45,518 bases of DNA from Flavobacteriaceae bacterium. Its GTDB lineage: Bacteria > Bacteroidota > Bacteroidia > Flavobacteriales > Flavobacteriaceae. Under the pieces are notes generated by a model, which was not told the origin of the DNA, did no database searches, and saw nothing but the letters and a program-made list of their open reading frames with translations. Of this stretch, positions 8,548 through 17,349 are shown piece after piece (position 1 is the first letter of the stretch; each line of letters begins with the position of its first letter). The stretch is from positions 1 to 45,518 of the forward strand of contig QXYU01000011.1 of NCBI GenBank assembly GCA_009886755.1, in the 5' to 3' direction. A program made the translations under genes and the position numbers.

Positions 8548-10875
8548 ATGAATTTGGAAGCGGATTATTTAAAAGAGCTGAATGAAGCCCAATTGAAGCC
8601 TGTTCTGCACAAAGACGGCCCCTTAATGGTTATTGCCGGTGCAGGCTCTGGGAAAACACGTGTTTTAACCTATCGCATTGCTTATCTGATGCAGCAGGGT
8701 GTGGACTCTTTTTCGATTCTTTCCTTGACGTTTACCAATAAGGCGGCCCGCGAAATGAAACACCGAATTTCGGAATTGGTAGGGGAGAGCGAAGCCAAGA
8801 ATTTATGGATGGGTACTTTTCATTCTGTTTTTGCACGTTTATTACGAGCCGAGGCAGACAAGTTGGGTTTTCCCAGTAACTTCACCATTTATGACACCCA
8901 GGATTCCGATCGGTTGATTGCTTCCATCATCAAGGAAATGGGCTTGGACAAAGACATCTATAAATACAAACAAGTACGCAATCGAATTTCCTCATTTAAA
9001 AACAGTTTGATCACGGTCAATGCGTACTATAAAAATCCAGATCTGCAGGAGTCCGATACCCAAGCCCGACGTCCAAAAATGGGTGAAATCTACAAAGAGT
9101 ATGTAGAACGTTGCTTTAAAGCAGGTGCTATGGATTTTGATGATTTATTATTGCGAACCAATGAATTATTAAATCGCTTTCCCGATGTGTTAGCCAAATA
9201 TCAAGACCGCTTCCGGTATATAATGGTTGATGAGTACCAAGATACCAACCATTCGCAGTATTTGATTGTTCGGGCTTTGTCTGACAAGTTTCAAAATATT
9301 TGTGTGGTTGGAGATGATGCCCAAAGCATCTATGCCTTTCGGGGAGCGAATATCAATAACATTCTCAATTTTCAAAAGGATTATGAGGATGTGGGTATGT
9401 ATCGACTGGAGCAGAACTATCGTTCTACGAAAACCATTGTCAACGCTGCCAATTCTATCATTGCTCACAATCAAAATAAGATTGACAAAGAGGTGTGGAC
9501 TTCCAATGTGGAAGGTGCTAAAATCAAAGTCCAGCGATTGCCTACAGATGCCGAAGAAGGTCGTGCCGTGGCTGCTTCCATTTTTGACTTGAAAATGCAG
9601 GAGCAACGAAAAAATAATGATTTTGCCATTTTATACCGAACCAATGCACAGTCACGGGCTTTGGAAGATGCCTTGCGAAAGCGTGATATTCCCTATCGAA
9701 TCTATGGAGGACTGTCCTTTTACCAACGAAAGGAAATCAAAGATGTATTGGCTTATTTACGCGTGATTGTAAATCCCAAAGACGAGGAAAGCCTAAAGCG
9801 AATCATCAATTATCCAGCTCGAGGGATTGGACAAACAACTCTTGACAAATTGCTAATAGGTGCTAAGCAACATGGTGTTACGATTTTTGAGCTCTTAAAA
9901 AAAGCAACAGAATATCAGCTTCCTGTAAATGGAGGTACGCTAACGAAGTTGACCAACTTTGTGCTACTGATGGAGGCTTTTCAAATCGAAAATGAGAAAT
10001 TGAATGCTTTTGAAATGGCCGATTTGGTTACTAAAAAAGCAGGCTTGGTCAATGAATTAAAAAAAGACGGTACACCCGAAGGAGTCGCCCGTATTGAAAA
10101 TATAGAGGAATTGCTCAATGGAATTCGAGATTTTACAGAAGGGCAGCAAGAGCTGGCAGATGCCAAAGGTGACTTGAGTGAGTTTCTAGAAGATGTGGCA
10201 TTGGCTACTGATTTTGATAATGACAATGCGGAAGATACCGATCGGGTTGCTCTGATGACCATTCACTTGGCCAAGGGCTTGGAATTTCCTTTTGTTTATA
10301 TCGTGGGAATGGAAGAAGACCTTTTTCCTTCGGCCATGAGTATGAATACACGCAGCGAATTGGAAGAAGAACGGCGGTTGTTTTATGTGGCTCTGACACG
10401 GGCAGAAGAACGTGCTTTTTTGACCTATACACTTTCCCGCTATCGCTGGGGAAAATTAATCGATGCGGAGCCCAGCCGTTTTATTGAGGAAATTGATGAT
10501 CGTTTTGTGGAAATGGATATCCCAAAAGAAAACTATACGTTTAAACCTTTATTGGATGCTTCCATTTTTGGTGAGCCCACTCAAAAGCGCCCATCGAAGC
10601 CCCTCCCAAAGGATGTAAAATTGAATACGCAACCCACACCAGCGCAATTAGGGAAATTGCGTAAAATCAGTGCCCAACAAGCATCTGTGGCTCCTTCCAA
10701 AGAAGTACTAAATCTAGCCGTGGGGATGCGAGTATCACATACACGTTTTGGGAAAGGAACAGTCAAAACAATCGAGGGGCAAGGAAATGACAAAAAAGCC
10801 CTAATTGCTTTTCCCAAACCTCATGGTGAAAAGAACTTATTGCTGCGTTTTGCCAAACTTCAAATCCTGTCCTAA
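8548..10875 (+). CDS. UvrD/PcrA-type ATP-dependent 3'-5' DNA helicase
   Basis: The 775-residue product is a superfamily 1 helicase. Visible motifs are the Q motif (LNEAQLKPV), Walker A (GAGSGKTRVLTYR), Ia (TFTNKAAREM), II (DEYQDTN), III (VVGDDAQSIYAFRGA), IV (LEQNYRST), V (LMTIHLAKGLEFPFVYIVG) and VI (ERRLFYVALTRA). The C-terminal tail (VGMRVSHTRFGKGTVKTIEG) is the Tudor-like domain of PcrA/UvrD that binds RNA polymerase. The role is nucleotide-excision and mismatch repair and clearing of replication blocks. ATG 8548 gives the family N-terminus. Its stop overlaps the start of the next gene (TAATG at 10873-10877), so the two are translationally coupled. Confidence 0.95.
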   Translation: MNLEADYLKELNEAQLKPVLHKDGPLMVIAGAGSGKTRVLTYRIAYLMQQGVDSFSILSLTFTNKAAREMKHRISELVGESEAKNLWMGTFHSVFARLLRAEADKLGFPSNFTIYDTQDSDRLIASIIKEMGLDKDIYKYKQVRNRISSFKNSLITVNAYYKNPDLQESDTQARRPKMGEIYKEYVERCFKAGAMDFDDLLLRTNELLNRFPDVLAKYQDRFRYIMVDEYQDTNHSQYLIVRALSDKFQNICVVGDDAQSIYAFRGANINNILNFQKDYEDVGMYRLEQNYRSTKTIVNAANSIIAHNQNKIDKEVWTSNVEGAKIKVQRLPTDAEEGRAVAASIFDLKMQEQRKNNDFAILYRTNAQSRALEDALRKRDIPYRIYGGLSFYQRKEIKDVLAYLRVIVNPKDEESLKRIINYPARGIGQTTLDKLLIGAKQHGVTIFELLKKATEYQLPVNGGTLTKLTNFVLLMEAFQIENEKLNAFEMADLVTKKAGLVNELKKDGTPEGVARIENIEELLNGIRDFTEGQQELADAKGDLSEFLEDVALATDFDNDNAEDTDRVALMTIHLAKGLEFPFVYIVGMEEDLFPSAMSMNTRSELEEERRLFYVALTRAEERAFLTYTLSRYRWGKLIDAEPSRFIEEIDDRFVEMDIPKENYTFKPLLDASIFGEPTQKRPSKPLPKDVKLNTQPTPAQLGKLRKISAQQASVAPSKEVLNLAVGMRVSHTRFGKGTVKTIEGQGNDKKALIAFPKPHGEKNLLLRFAKLQILS

Positions 10876-11495
10876 TGATTCCTTTGCTTAGCATTCAGCC
10901 AGAGAATATCAATTCAAAACATTTGGATGAAGTGGTTTGTGTATTGAAAGGAGGCGGTGTTATTATCTATCCTACCGATACCGTTTATGCAATGGGTTGT
11001 TTGTCTGATCAGCCCCATGCTATTGCGCGCTTAGCTAAAATGAAAGGAATTAAGGTTGAAAAATCCCGATTTAGTTTTCTGTTTAAGGACATTAGTGATT
11101 TATCGGAGTATGTAAAACCCTTTGACACGCCAACATTTAAATTACTCAATCGTTCCCTGCCAGGACCTTACACTTTTTTGCTCCCAGCAGTGAAAAAATT
11201 ACCAAAGCCGTTCAATAAAAGAAAACGTATTGGGGTTCGAATTGTTGATTTCCCCTTTATCAATCAACTCTTAGAAAAACTTTCAACGCCGTTGATCACA
11301 ACGTCCATTCACCACCAAGATCAAGTTGTGGATTATGAGACAGATCCTAATATCATCTATGAAATGTGGTGCGAACAGATCGATTATATGATTGAGACGG
11401 GCTATGGCGGCAATCGTCCATCCACAGTTGTTGATTTGAGTGTGTCACCCTTCGAAATTCTTCGAGAAGGTAAGGGGTCTTTAGATCTATTGTAA
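10875..11495 (+). CDS. Sua5/YciO/YrdC-family protein (threonylcarbamoyl-AMP synthase family)
   Basis: The 206-residue product has the YrdC fold signatures: GGVIIYPTDTVYAMGC near the N-terminus, a basic loop KMKGIKVEKSRFSFLFKD, RSLPGPYTFLLPA, and a C-terminal STVVDLS followed by ILREGKGS. TsaC/Sua5 members make L-threonylcarbamoyl-AMP for the t6A37 tRNA modification. The length and motif spacing resemble the YciO branch, whose cellular role is less certain, so I do not assign tsaC. It starts inside the stop of the helicase gene and is followed by a strong bidirectional terminator, making a two-gene operon. Confidence 0.88.
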   Translation: MIPLLSIQPENINSKHLDEVVCVLKGGGVIIYPTDTVYAMGCLSDQPHAIARLAKMKGIKVEKSRFSFLFKDISDLSEYVKPFDTPTFKLLNRSLPGPYTFLLPAVKKLPKPFNKRKRIGVRIVDFPFINQLLEKLSTPLITTSIHHQDQVVDYETDPNIIYEMWCEQIDYMIETGYGGNRPSTVVDLSVSPFEILREGKGSLDLL

Positions 11496-11498
11496 AAA

Positions 11499-11526
11499 AA
11501 AAGCGCTCTAGTATAAGAGCGCTTTT
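11499..11526. terminator. Bidirectional terminator between Sua5-family and OmpA genes
   Basis: A perfect 11-bp inverted repeat, AAAAGCGCTCT / AGAGCGCTTTT with loop AGTATA, lies 3 bp after the stop of the plus-strand gene and 20 bp after that of the minus-strand gene. The GC core with flanking A and T runs suits termination from both sides. Confidence 0.9.
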
Positions 11527-11546
11527 GAATACGGTTGCTTTAGGGC

Positions 11547-12401
11547 TTAGTTTGCCGCTTCCATTCCTTGGTTGATAAGGTCGTAGAATTGGTCTAATTT
11601 CGGTAGCACAACAATTCGAGTACGTCTGTTTTTAGCTCTGTTTTGAGCTGTGTTATTGTCATACAACGGCACGTAGTAGCTGCGTCCAGAAGCGGTCATG
11701 CGTTCTGGGGCTACGTTGAAATCGTTCTGTAGAATACGAACAACAGCAGTAGCACGTTTTACACTTAAATCCCAGTTGTCTTCGATACCGTCTTTTTTGA
11801 TTGGCACATTGTCGGTATGACCCTCTACCATAAATTCAATATCCGATTTTTCGTTAACTACTTTGGCTACTTTACCAAGAACTTCCTTGGCACGTTTGGT
11901 AACCGTGTAGCTTCCGCTTCTAAACAATAGTTTGTCTGAAATAGAAACATAAACCACTCCTTTTTCAACATTGATTTCAATGTCCTCGTCACTCATATTG
12001 CCAAGCACTCCTTTCAAAGAAGTGACCAGAGCAAGGGTAACAGAATCTTTTCGAGTTACAGCATCCTGCATCGTTTGGATACGAACGTCTTTTTCTTTCA
12101 TGCTCTCTAAGGACTTTTCTAAGTTCTCAGCACCTTTTTGAGAAAGAGTCGTAAGATTACCGATGTTGTTAATCAAGTCTTGGTTGTTCGATTTCAAAAA
12201 GGAAATACGCTCTTGTAGAGAAGCAACAGTTGCTTCCGCAGCAGACTTTTCATCATTACATGTGTTGAGTTTTACCGTAGCACTGTCCAACATGTTTTTT
12301 GTCTCCTGTTGTAATTGTTCCAGTTCGGTAAATTTCTTTTGTGAAACACAGGATGCGAGTAGCACTGCAGTTGCAAGCAATAAGGGAAGTCGTTTTTTCA
12401 T
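11547..12401 (-). CDS. OmpA-family peptidoglycan-binding lipoprotein
   Basis: The 284-residue product starts with a lipoprotein signal (MKKRLPLLLATAVLLASC, lipobox LLASC). A long charged helical region follows (about 25-115; LEQLQQETKNML, SLQERISFLKSNNQDL), probably a coiled coil. The C-terminal half is an OmpA_C domain: LLFRSGSYTVTKRAKEVL, VEGHTDNVPIKK, LSVKRATAVVRIL and NRRTRIVV, including the Asp and Arg that contact diaminopimelate in the family. It probably ties the outer membrane to the cell wall. It lies 39 bp downstream of the glycosyltransferase gene on the same strand and ends at the shared terminator. Confidence 0.93.
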   Translation of the reverse strand: MKKRLPLLLATAVLLASCVSQKKFTELEQLQQETKNMLDSATVKLNTCNDEKSAAEATVASLQERISFLKSNNQDLINNIGNLTTLSQKGAENLEKSLESMKEKDVRIQTMQDAVTRKDSVTLALVTSLKGVLGNMSDEDIEINVEKGVVYVSISDKLLFRSGSYTVTKRAKEVLGKVAKVVNEKSDIEFMVEGHTDNVPIKKDGIEDNWDLSVKRATAVVRILQNDFNVAPERMTASGRSYYVPLYDNNTAQNRAKNRRTRIVVLPKLDQFYDLINQGMEAAN

Positions 12402-12440
12402 TGTAGTTTGTTAAGTTTAAACGTTTTCTAAAATACTGTT

Positions 12441-13439
12441 TTATCTCTGATTTTTAAGGAGTGTACTAAATTTTTTGATTTTTTTAATAAATACCTCATA
12501 AACAACTGAGTAAACATAATAATAATCCGTTGTGTAGTTGTTTTGACGTTGTTTTAGGTAGGTAGGAAAATGTCTGTAAAAGTAAAAATGGGCATTTAGG
12601 ATCGCTCCAATGAATCGAAATTCACCCTTAAGTAAATGACGAACCCCTGCGATTCCGTCCAGTAGCATCCGGAGAAACAACCGAATGAGCAAACGATTGG
12701 CAGGAAGATTTTTTGCCAGCATAGCCAAAGCGTTCCGATAGTTTAAATACAGTTTGAAGGTGTTTTTCGGTAATGTACCTCCCCCGACATGATAAACCTT
12801 AGAAGCTCCAATGGCTTGAACATTGAAACCCAAATTGCGTGCTCGCCAGCACAAATCAATCTCTTCTTGGTGGGCAAAAAAACGAGAGTCAAAGCCACCC
12901 AAACGATCAAAAACATTTTTTCTGATGAAAAAACAGGCTCCACTAGCCCAAGCAATATCCGTGGTATCATCATACTGTCCGTTGTCTTGTTCTAGGTTGT
13001 CAAAGAGACGCCCGCGACAAAAAGCATAGCCCAAGGCATCGATATACCCTCCTGCCGCTCCGGCGTATTCAAAGTTTGTTTTTTGATAATAGTCCAAAAT
13101 ATGGGGCTGGACAACGGCCAATTTTAGATTGGATGTAAAAGCGTTTAGTAGCGGAGTAAGCCAGTTTGAGGAAACTTCTACATCGGTGTTTAAAAGACAA
13201 TACAAATCGGCATCGATTTGCTGCAATCCCAAATTGTATCCTTCGGCAAAGCCCCAATTTTTTTCCAAGCAAATGGTAGTGACCTCTTTTTGATTCTTTA
13301 GATATGCCAATGATCCATCAGTAGAGCCATTATCAATGACATAGATGTTGGCTTCTCGAGAATGGGCAAGGGTGCTGGGAAGAAACTGACGTAAAAGAGT
13401 TTCTCCATTCCAATTCAACAAAACGACGGCAAGTTTCAT
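12441..13439 (-). CDS. Family 2 glycosyltransferase
   Basis: The start is placed at ATG 13439 (MKLAVVLLNWNGE), the family N-terminus; the frame is open 23 codons further, but that stretch lies in the upstream gene. The 332-residue product has a GT-A fold: VVLLNWNGE, YVIDNGSTDGS, WGFAEGYNLG, a LLNTDVEV metal/nucleotide site and HQEEIDLCWRARNLGF. It resembles the rhamnosyltransferase-like GT2 proteins that build surface polysaccharides. The C-terminal 80 residues are hydrophobic and basic and may touch the membrane. Its ATG overlaps the stop of the nuclease-fold gene (ATGA), so the two are translationally coupled. Confidence 0.9.
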   Translation of the reverse strand: MKLAVVLLNWNGETLLRQFLPSTLAHSREANIYVIDNGSTDGSLAYLKNQKEVTTICLEKNWGFAEGYNLGLQQIDADLYCLLNTDVEVSSNWLTPLLNAFTSNLKLAVVQPHILDYYQKTNFEYAGAAGGYIDALGYAFCRGRLFDNLEQDNGQYDDTTDIAWASGACFFIRKNVFDRLGGFDSRFFAHQEEIDLCWRARNLGFNVQAIGASKVYHVGGGTLPKNTFKLYLNYRNALAMLAKNLPANRLLIRLFLRMLLDGIAGVRHLLKGEFRFIGAILNAHFYFYRHFPTYLKQRQNNYTTDYYYVYSVVYEVFIKKIKKFSTLLKNQR

Positions 13440-13888
13440 GATTTTGGATTGTAGTTGGGAAGTTCTTTTAAAAATTGATAGGCGGCTTTTTCTGTTGATA
13501 TTTGACAATAGAAATGGTCCTGTCCGTTCGTCACCATCAGGTAAGGGCTGTTAAGCACCATATTATAACGCGCAATTTGATCAAAACTTTCTTGGGTGAT
13601 GGGAACAGAAGGAGCCTTGCATTCAATAAGAATTTGTGGAGTCCCTTGTTTGCTATAAACAATGACATCGTAACGTTTCGTTTTTCCGTTAAGCATCAAT
13701 TTCTTTTCTACATTGATTAAACTTTGAGGGTATTTTTTTGTTTCTATGAGAAAGGCAACGCAATGTTGTCGCACCCATTCTTCGGGTTGTAATACCACCC
13801 ATTTTTTTCGAATACGATCCAGTATATAGGGTTTATTTTCCCTATTTTTAATTTCAAATCTGTAGGCGGGAAAATTCAATTGAACCAT
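13436..13888 (-). CDS. Stand-alone HsdR_N-type PD-(D/E)XK domain protein
   Basis: The start is placed at ATG 13888 (MVQLNFPAYRFEIKN), giving 150 residues. The protein matches the N-terminal nuclease-like domain of type I restriction R subunits but has no helicase part. The sequence shows an Asp at 74 (KRYDVIVY) and ECK at 89-91 (ILIECKAPSVPI), fitting the D...ExK active site, with a Gln at 104 (SFDQIARYN). No HsdM or HsdS gene is nearby, so it is not a restriction system. It is divergent from holA with 27 bp between start codons and coupled to a glycosyltransferase gene. The function is unknown; catalytic residues suggest a nuclease, but that is inference. Confidence 0.82.
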   Translation of the reverse strand: MVQLNFPAYRFEIKNRENKPYILDRIRKKWVVLQPEEWVRQHCVAFLIETKKYPQSLINVEKKLMLNGKTKRYDVIVYSKQGTPQILIECKAPSVPITQESFDQIARYNMVLNSPYLMVTNGQDHFYCQISTEKAAYQFLKELPNYNPKS

Positions 13889-13915
13889 AGCACAAAAGTG
13901 CAGATATTTTTTCAG

Positions 13916-14914
13916 ATGCAAGACTTTCAAAAGCTCCTAAAGCAAATTCAAGCGAAAAATTTCGCTCCTTTTTATCTGTTGGCAGGGGTAGAGTCCTATT
14001 TTATCGATCAGCTCGTAGATGCACTTACGGATATAATTGTGGACGAGCAGGCTGCTGCTTTTGATCATACCATCCTTTATGGGAAAGAAACCACGGTTAC
14101 ACAAATCATCGAAACAGCTAAGCGTTTCCCCATGATGGCTGAGCATCAATTGGTAGTGGTAAAAGAGGCGCAGTATATCGATAAAGAATTGGAATCCTTA
14201 GCGAATTACCTAACACAAGCGTCACCTCAAACTGTTTTGGTTTTTTGTTGGAAAAACAAGGCTTTTGACAAACGCAAAAAACTTTATAAGGCAGCTCAAA
14301 AAGCAGGCGTTGTTTTTGACAGCAAACCTCTCTATGACAATCAGGTAGGGCCTTGGCTACGTGCCCATGCAGAACTGTTGCAGCTTAGCCTTACGCCTGA
14401 GTCAGTGGTGGTATTGCAAGATTTTTTGGGTTCGGACCTGCATAGAATTCAAAAAGCTTTAGAAAAGCTCAAGTTTGTTCTCCCCGAAGGCAAAACGGTG
14501 GATCCTGCTGTTATTGAGTATCATATTGGGATCAGTAAGGAGTTCAATAATTTTGAACTTCAAAAATCCGTTGGTCAGAGGAATTTCAGTAAGAGTCTCC
14601 GCATCGTGGACTATTTGGCTCAAAACCAAAAGCAATACCCTTTGGTACTCACCATTAGTAGTTTGTTTTCCTATTTTCAACGGTTGATGCAGTACCACGC
14701 GCTTGATAACAAACAAGAAGCAGCCAATGTGTTGGGAGTATCTCCTTATTTCATTAAAGAATACCAAGAGGCTGCAAGGCATTACAATATGAAAAAATGC
14801 AGTAAAGCGTTGAATTCCATTTATCAAGCAGATCTCAAAAGCAAAGGCGTCGTGGGGAATGCTACTTCTGTTGAAGCCATTTTGAAGCAACTCGTGATTG
14901 AGTTATGGATTTAG
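13916..14914 (+). CDS. holA: DNA polymerase III subunit delta
   Basis: The product from ATG 13916 (MQDFQKLLKQIQ) is 332 residues, usual for HolA; a TTG at 13880 would extend it across the divergent gene's start and is less likely. The order is as in clamp-loader delta: an AAA+-like N-terminal domain (FYLLAGVESYFIDQL, MMAEHQLVVVKEA), a middle domain and a C-terminal collar domain (SSLFSYFQRLMQYHA, LGVSPYFIKEYQEAA, KGVVGNATSVEAILKQLVIEL). It opens the beta clamp in the polymerase III clamp loader. The stop (TAG 14912-14914) overlaps the stop of the convergent E1 gene. Confidence 0.93.
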   Translation: MQDFQKLLKQIQAKNFAPFYLLAGVESYFIDQLVDALTDIIVDEQAAAFDHTILYGKETTVTQIIETAKRFPMMAEHQLVVVKEAQYIDKELESLANYLTQASPQTVLVFCWKNKAFDKRKKLYKAAQKAGVVFDSKPLYDNQVGPWLRAHAELLQLSLTPESVVVLQDFLGSDLHRIQKALEKLKFVLPEGKTVDPAVIEYHIGISKEFNNFELQKSVGQRNFSKSLRIVDYLAQNQKQYPLVLTISSLFSYFQRLMQYHALDNKQEAANVLGVSPYFIKEYQEAARHYNMKKCSKALNSIYQADLKSKGVVGNATSVEAILKQLVIELWI

Positions 14915-17313
14915 TAAAGTTTAGGAAATCGAGTTGGATCACTTTCACTCATCATTTGATAAAGTGCCTCTACAATATCCTCTTTGGAGGGCTTGGAAGC
15001 ATAGTCTCCATCGTTTCCATAGGGAGGGCGATGCTCTTTAGCACTGATTAGGCAGGGGGCACTGTCCAGTGACTGGAAAATATTTTGCTTATCTATTAAT
15101 TGCTGAAGTAAATAGGCAGTAGCACCTCCTGGTACATCTTCATCTACAATGAGCAAGCGATTTGTTTTAGTAACGCTTTTGCCAACACTTCCTTCAATAT
15201 CAAATGGTAAGAGGGATTGCGCATCAATCACTTCTACCGAAATGCCCATGGGGGCTACTTCTTTGGCAGCCGCTTCAAGGATGCGGAAAGTAGATCCATA
15301 GCTTACCGCCGTAATATCAGAACCTTCTTGAACAATTTCAACGGAGCCCAGAGTTATCGTGAAATCTCCTAAGTTAGAGGGACGTTTTTCCTTTAATCGG
15401 TACCCGCTTAAAGGCTCAATAACCAAGGCAGGTTGATTGATTTGCAGCAAGGTATTGTACATAGCTGCGGCTTGAGTGAGGTTTCGGGGTACTAAGAGGT
15501 AAATTCCTCGCATCGAATGGATGAGTGTACCCATAGGGGAGCCAGAGTGCCAAATACCTTCCAGACGATGCCCTCTTGTTCTGATAATTAAAGGAGCTAT
15601 TTGCTGACCTTTAGTGCGATAATTCATAGAAGCTAAATCATCACTTAAGGTGTGCAGTGCATACAGCATATAGTCCAAATACTGAATTTCGGCAATGGGG
15701 CGAAGCCCACGCAGTGCCATTCCAATCCCTTGCCCAATAATAGTTGCTTCACGAATTCCAGCATCAAAAACACGATCCTCACCGTGTTTCTTTTGCAAGC
15801 CTTCAGCACCTTGATTCACGTCGCCAATTTTGCCAACATCCTCTCCAAACAGGAGCAGCCGTTCTTCCTTATCTAAAAGAGCATCAAAGTTATCACGGAG
15901 TACCACTCGACCATCAACCCATTCTTCTTTGGAGGGATAACGGATCGGAACATTCTCCCGTTCAGGAATATTTTCATTGTATAAATGTGTACTGTACCGC
16001 TCGTGTAGGGTTTTATTATTGCTTTCGATCCAGTCAACAAGGGGTTGACGATAGCTGGGAGTCATTTGGCGCAAAACCAGTAGGGCTTTACGAGCAATCT
16101 GCATCAATTCCCGCAAGCCGAAATCTTCCAAGGAAATTAGTTCTTTTTGTAATAAAGCAAAGGCGACATCGTTCTGGGTTGCAGGAGCCAAGTTATCAAA
16201 TACCACCACCAATTCTTTCTTGGAATCAGCCATCAGGCTACAATAATCGTCCCAAGCAAGGCTTTTACCCTCCCGAGTTTCATTGTTAATGGCTTTTTCA
16301 AGTTGCTCGAGTGTTTCTTCAGAAGCAATTCCTTGACTGAGAATCCATTTTTTAAATTGATTGATGCAGTCGTATTTTTTTTCCCAAGCCAGCCGTTTTT
16401 TGGATTTATACCGTTCGTGCGAACCAGAAGTAGAATGGCCTAGCGGCTGAGTCAATTCTTGAATGTGAACCAAAACGGGTAGGTGCTTTTCACGAGCTAA
16501 TTTTTCTGCATGGCTGTATGTCTTCATCAGAGCAGCATAATCCCAACCTTTTACCTGAAGAATCTCAAGACCTGTGGAGGCTCCTTCTTTTTGAAAACCA
16601 GCAAGGGCTTCCGATACACTTCCCTTGGTCATTTGGTCTTTATTGGAAACTGAAATACCATACCCATCATCGTAAACAGATAAGATAGCAGGGACTTGAA
16701 GGACTCCTAAAGCATTTACAGCCTCAAAGAATAAACCTTCTGCAGCACTGGCATTACCAATGGTTCCCCAAGCAATTTCATTTCCATTGGCACTAAACTT
16801 CTCACTATTGGAAATTGCGCGTTCTCGATAAATTTTGGAGGCATGAGCTAAGCCCACCAAGCGTGGCATTTGACCCCCTGTTGGAGAAATGTCTGAGCTG
16901 TGGTTGTTCTGTGCCATGAGATCTAGCCATTCTCCATTTTCATCAATACTACGAGTATTGAAGTGCCCTCCCATTTGACGACCCCCAGACATCGGTTCTT
17001 TTTCCAAACTAGGATGCGCATAGATAGCTGCAAAAAATTGAGCAACATCTAAATATCCTTGCGCCATTAAGAATGTTTGATCTCGGTAGTATCCTGCACG
17101 AAAATCACCTTTTCGGAAAAAGTGATTCATAACGATTTGAGGAAGTTCTTTACCATCTCCAAAAATCCCAAAACTCCCCTTTCCGGTGAGTACTTCTCGG
17201 CGTCCTAAAAGGCTGCAAGAACGGCTAAGAAAGCTTATTCTGTAGTCCAAAAGAACACGTTCTTTATAGGTGTCGAAATTGATTTTTGAAGTAGTAGAAG
17301 TTTCTAAACTCAT
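14911..17313 (-). CDS. Fused E1 (alpha + beta) 2-oxoacid dehydrogenase, long form
   Basis: The start is placed at ATG 17313 (MSLETSTTSK), giving 800 residues. Residues 1 to about 430 are an E1-alpha domain (RAGYYRDQTFLMA, GGRQMGGHF, SPTGGQMPRLVGLAHA, then GNASAAEGLFFEA and DDGYGIS at the thiamine-diphosphate site). From about 455 an E1-beta domain follows (LLFGEDVGKIGDVNQG, DAGIREATIIGQGIGMALRG, GHRLEGIWHSGSP, EDVPGGATAYLLQQL). Such enzymes decarboxylate 2-oxoacids and pass the acyl group to a lipoyl E2; branched-chain oxoacids or pyruvate are possible. No E2 or E3 gene is in the window. A TAAATTTG box lies 6 bp upstream. A second, shorter fused E1 lies at 38268-40244. Confidence 0.9.
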   Translation of the reverse strand: MSLETSTTSKINFDTYKERVLLDYRISFLSRSCSLLGRREVLTGKGSFGIFGDGKELPQIVMNHFFRKGDFRAGYYRDQTFLMAQGYLDVAQFFAAIYAHPSLEKEPMSGGRQMGGHFNTRSIDENGEWLDLMAQNNHSSDISPTGGQMPRLVGLAHASKIYRERAISNSEKFSANGNEIAWGTIGNASAAEGLFFEAVNALGVLQVPAILSVYDDGYGISVSNKDQMTKGSVSEALAGFQKEGASTGLEILQVKGWDYAALMKTYSHAEKLAREKHLPVLVHIQELTQPLGHSTSGSHERYKSKKRLAWEKKYDCINQFKKWILSQGIASEETLEQLEKAINNETREGKSLAWDDYCSLMADSKKELVVVFDNLAPATQNDVAFALLQKELISLEDFGLRELMQIARKALLVLRQMTPSYRQPLVDWIESNNKTLHERYSTHLYNENIPERENVPIRYPSKEEWVDGRVVLRDNFDALLDKEERLLLFGEDVGKIGDVNQGAEGLQKKHGEDRVFDAGIREATIIGQGIGMALRGLRPIAEIQYLDYMLYALHTLSDDLASMNYRTKGQQIAPLIIRTRGHRLEGIWHSGSPMGTLIHSMRGIYLLVPRNLTQAAAMYNTLLQINQPALVIEPLSGYRLKEKRPSNLGDFTITLGSVEIVQEGSDITAVSYGSTFRILEAAAKEVAPMGISVEVIDAQSLLPFDIEGSVGKSVTKTNRLLIVDEDVPGGATAYLLQQLIDKQNIFQSLDSAPCLISAKEHRPPYGNDGDYASKPSKEDIVEALYQMMSESDPTRFPKLY

Positions 17314-17319
17314 GAAGCA

Positions 17320-17327
17320 CAAATTTA
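17320..17327 (-). promoter_or_regulatory. -7 box of the long fused E1 gene
   Basis: The minus strand reads TAAATTTG, a full TAnnTTTG match, ending 6 bases before the ATG. It lies in the 36-bp gap after the M1-like gene, so the E1 gene can be transcribed on its own as well as from upstream. Confidence 0.55.
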
Positions 17328-17349
17328 CAAAAAAAAGCGGTTCTATCGG

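Noticed and set aside
9190-9606. 138-residue minus-strand frame inside the helicase gene
   Set aside because: It lies wholly within the well-supported UvrD/PcrA gene and has no family features.
13436-13888. Type I restriction-modification system
   Set aside because: Only the HsdR N-terminal domain is present; there is no helicase part and no HsdM or HsdS gene on either side.
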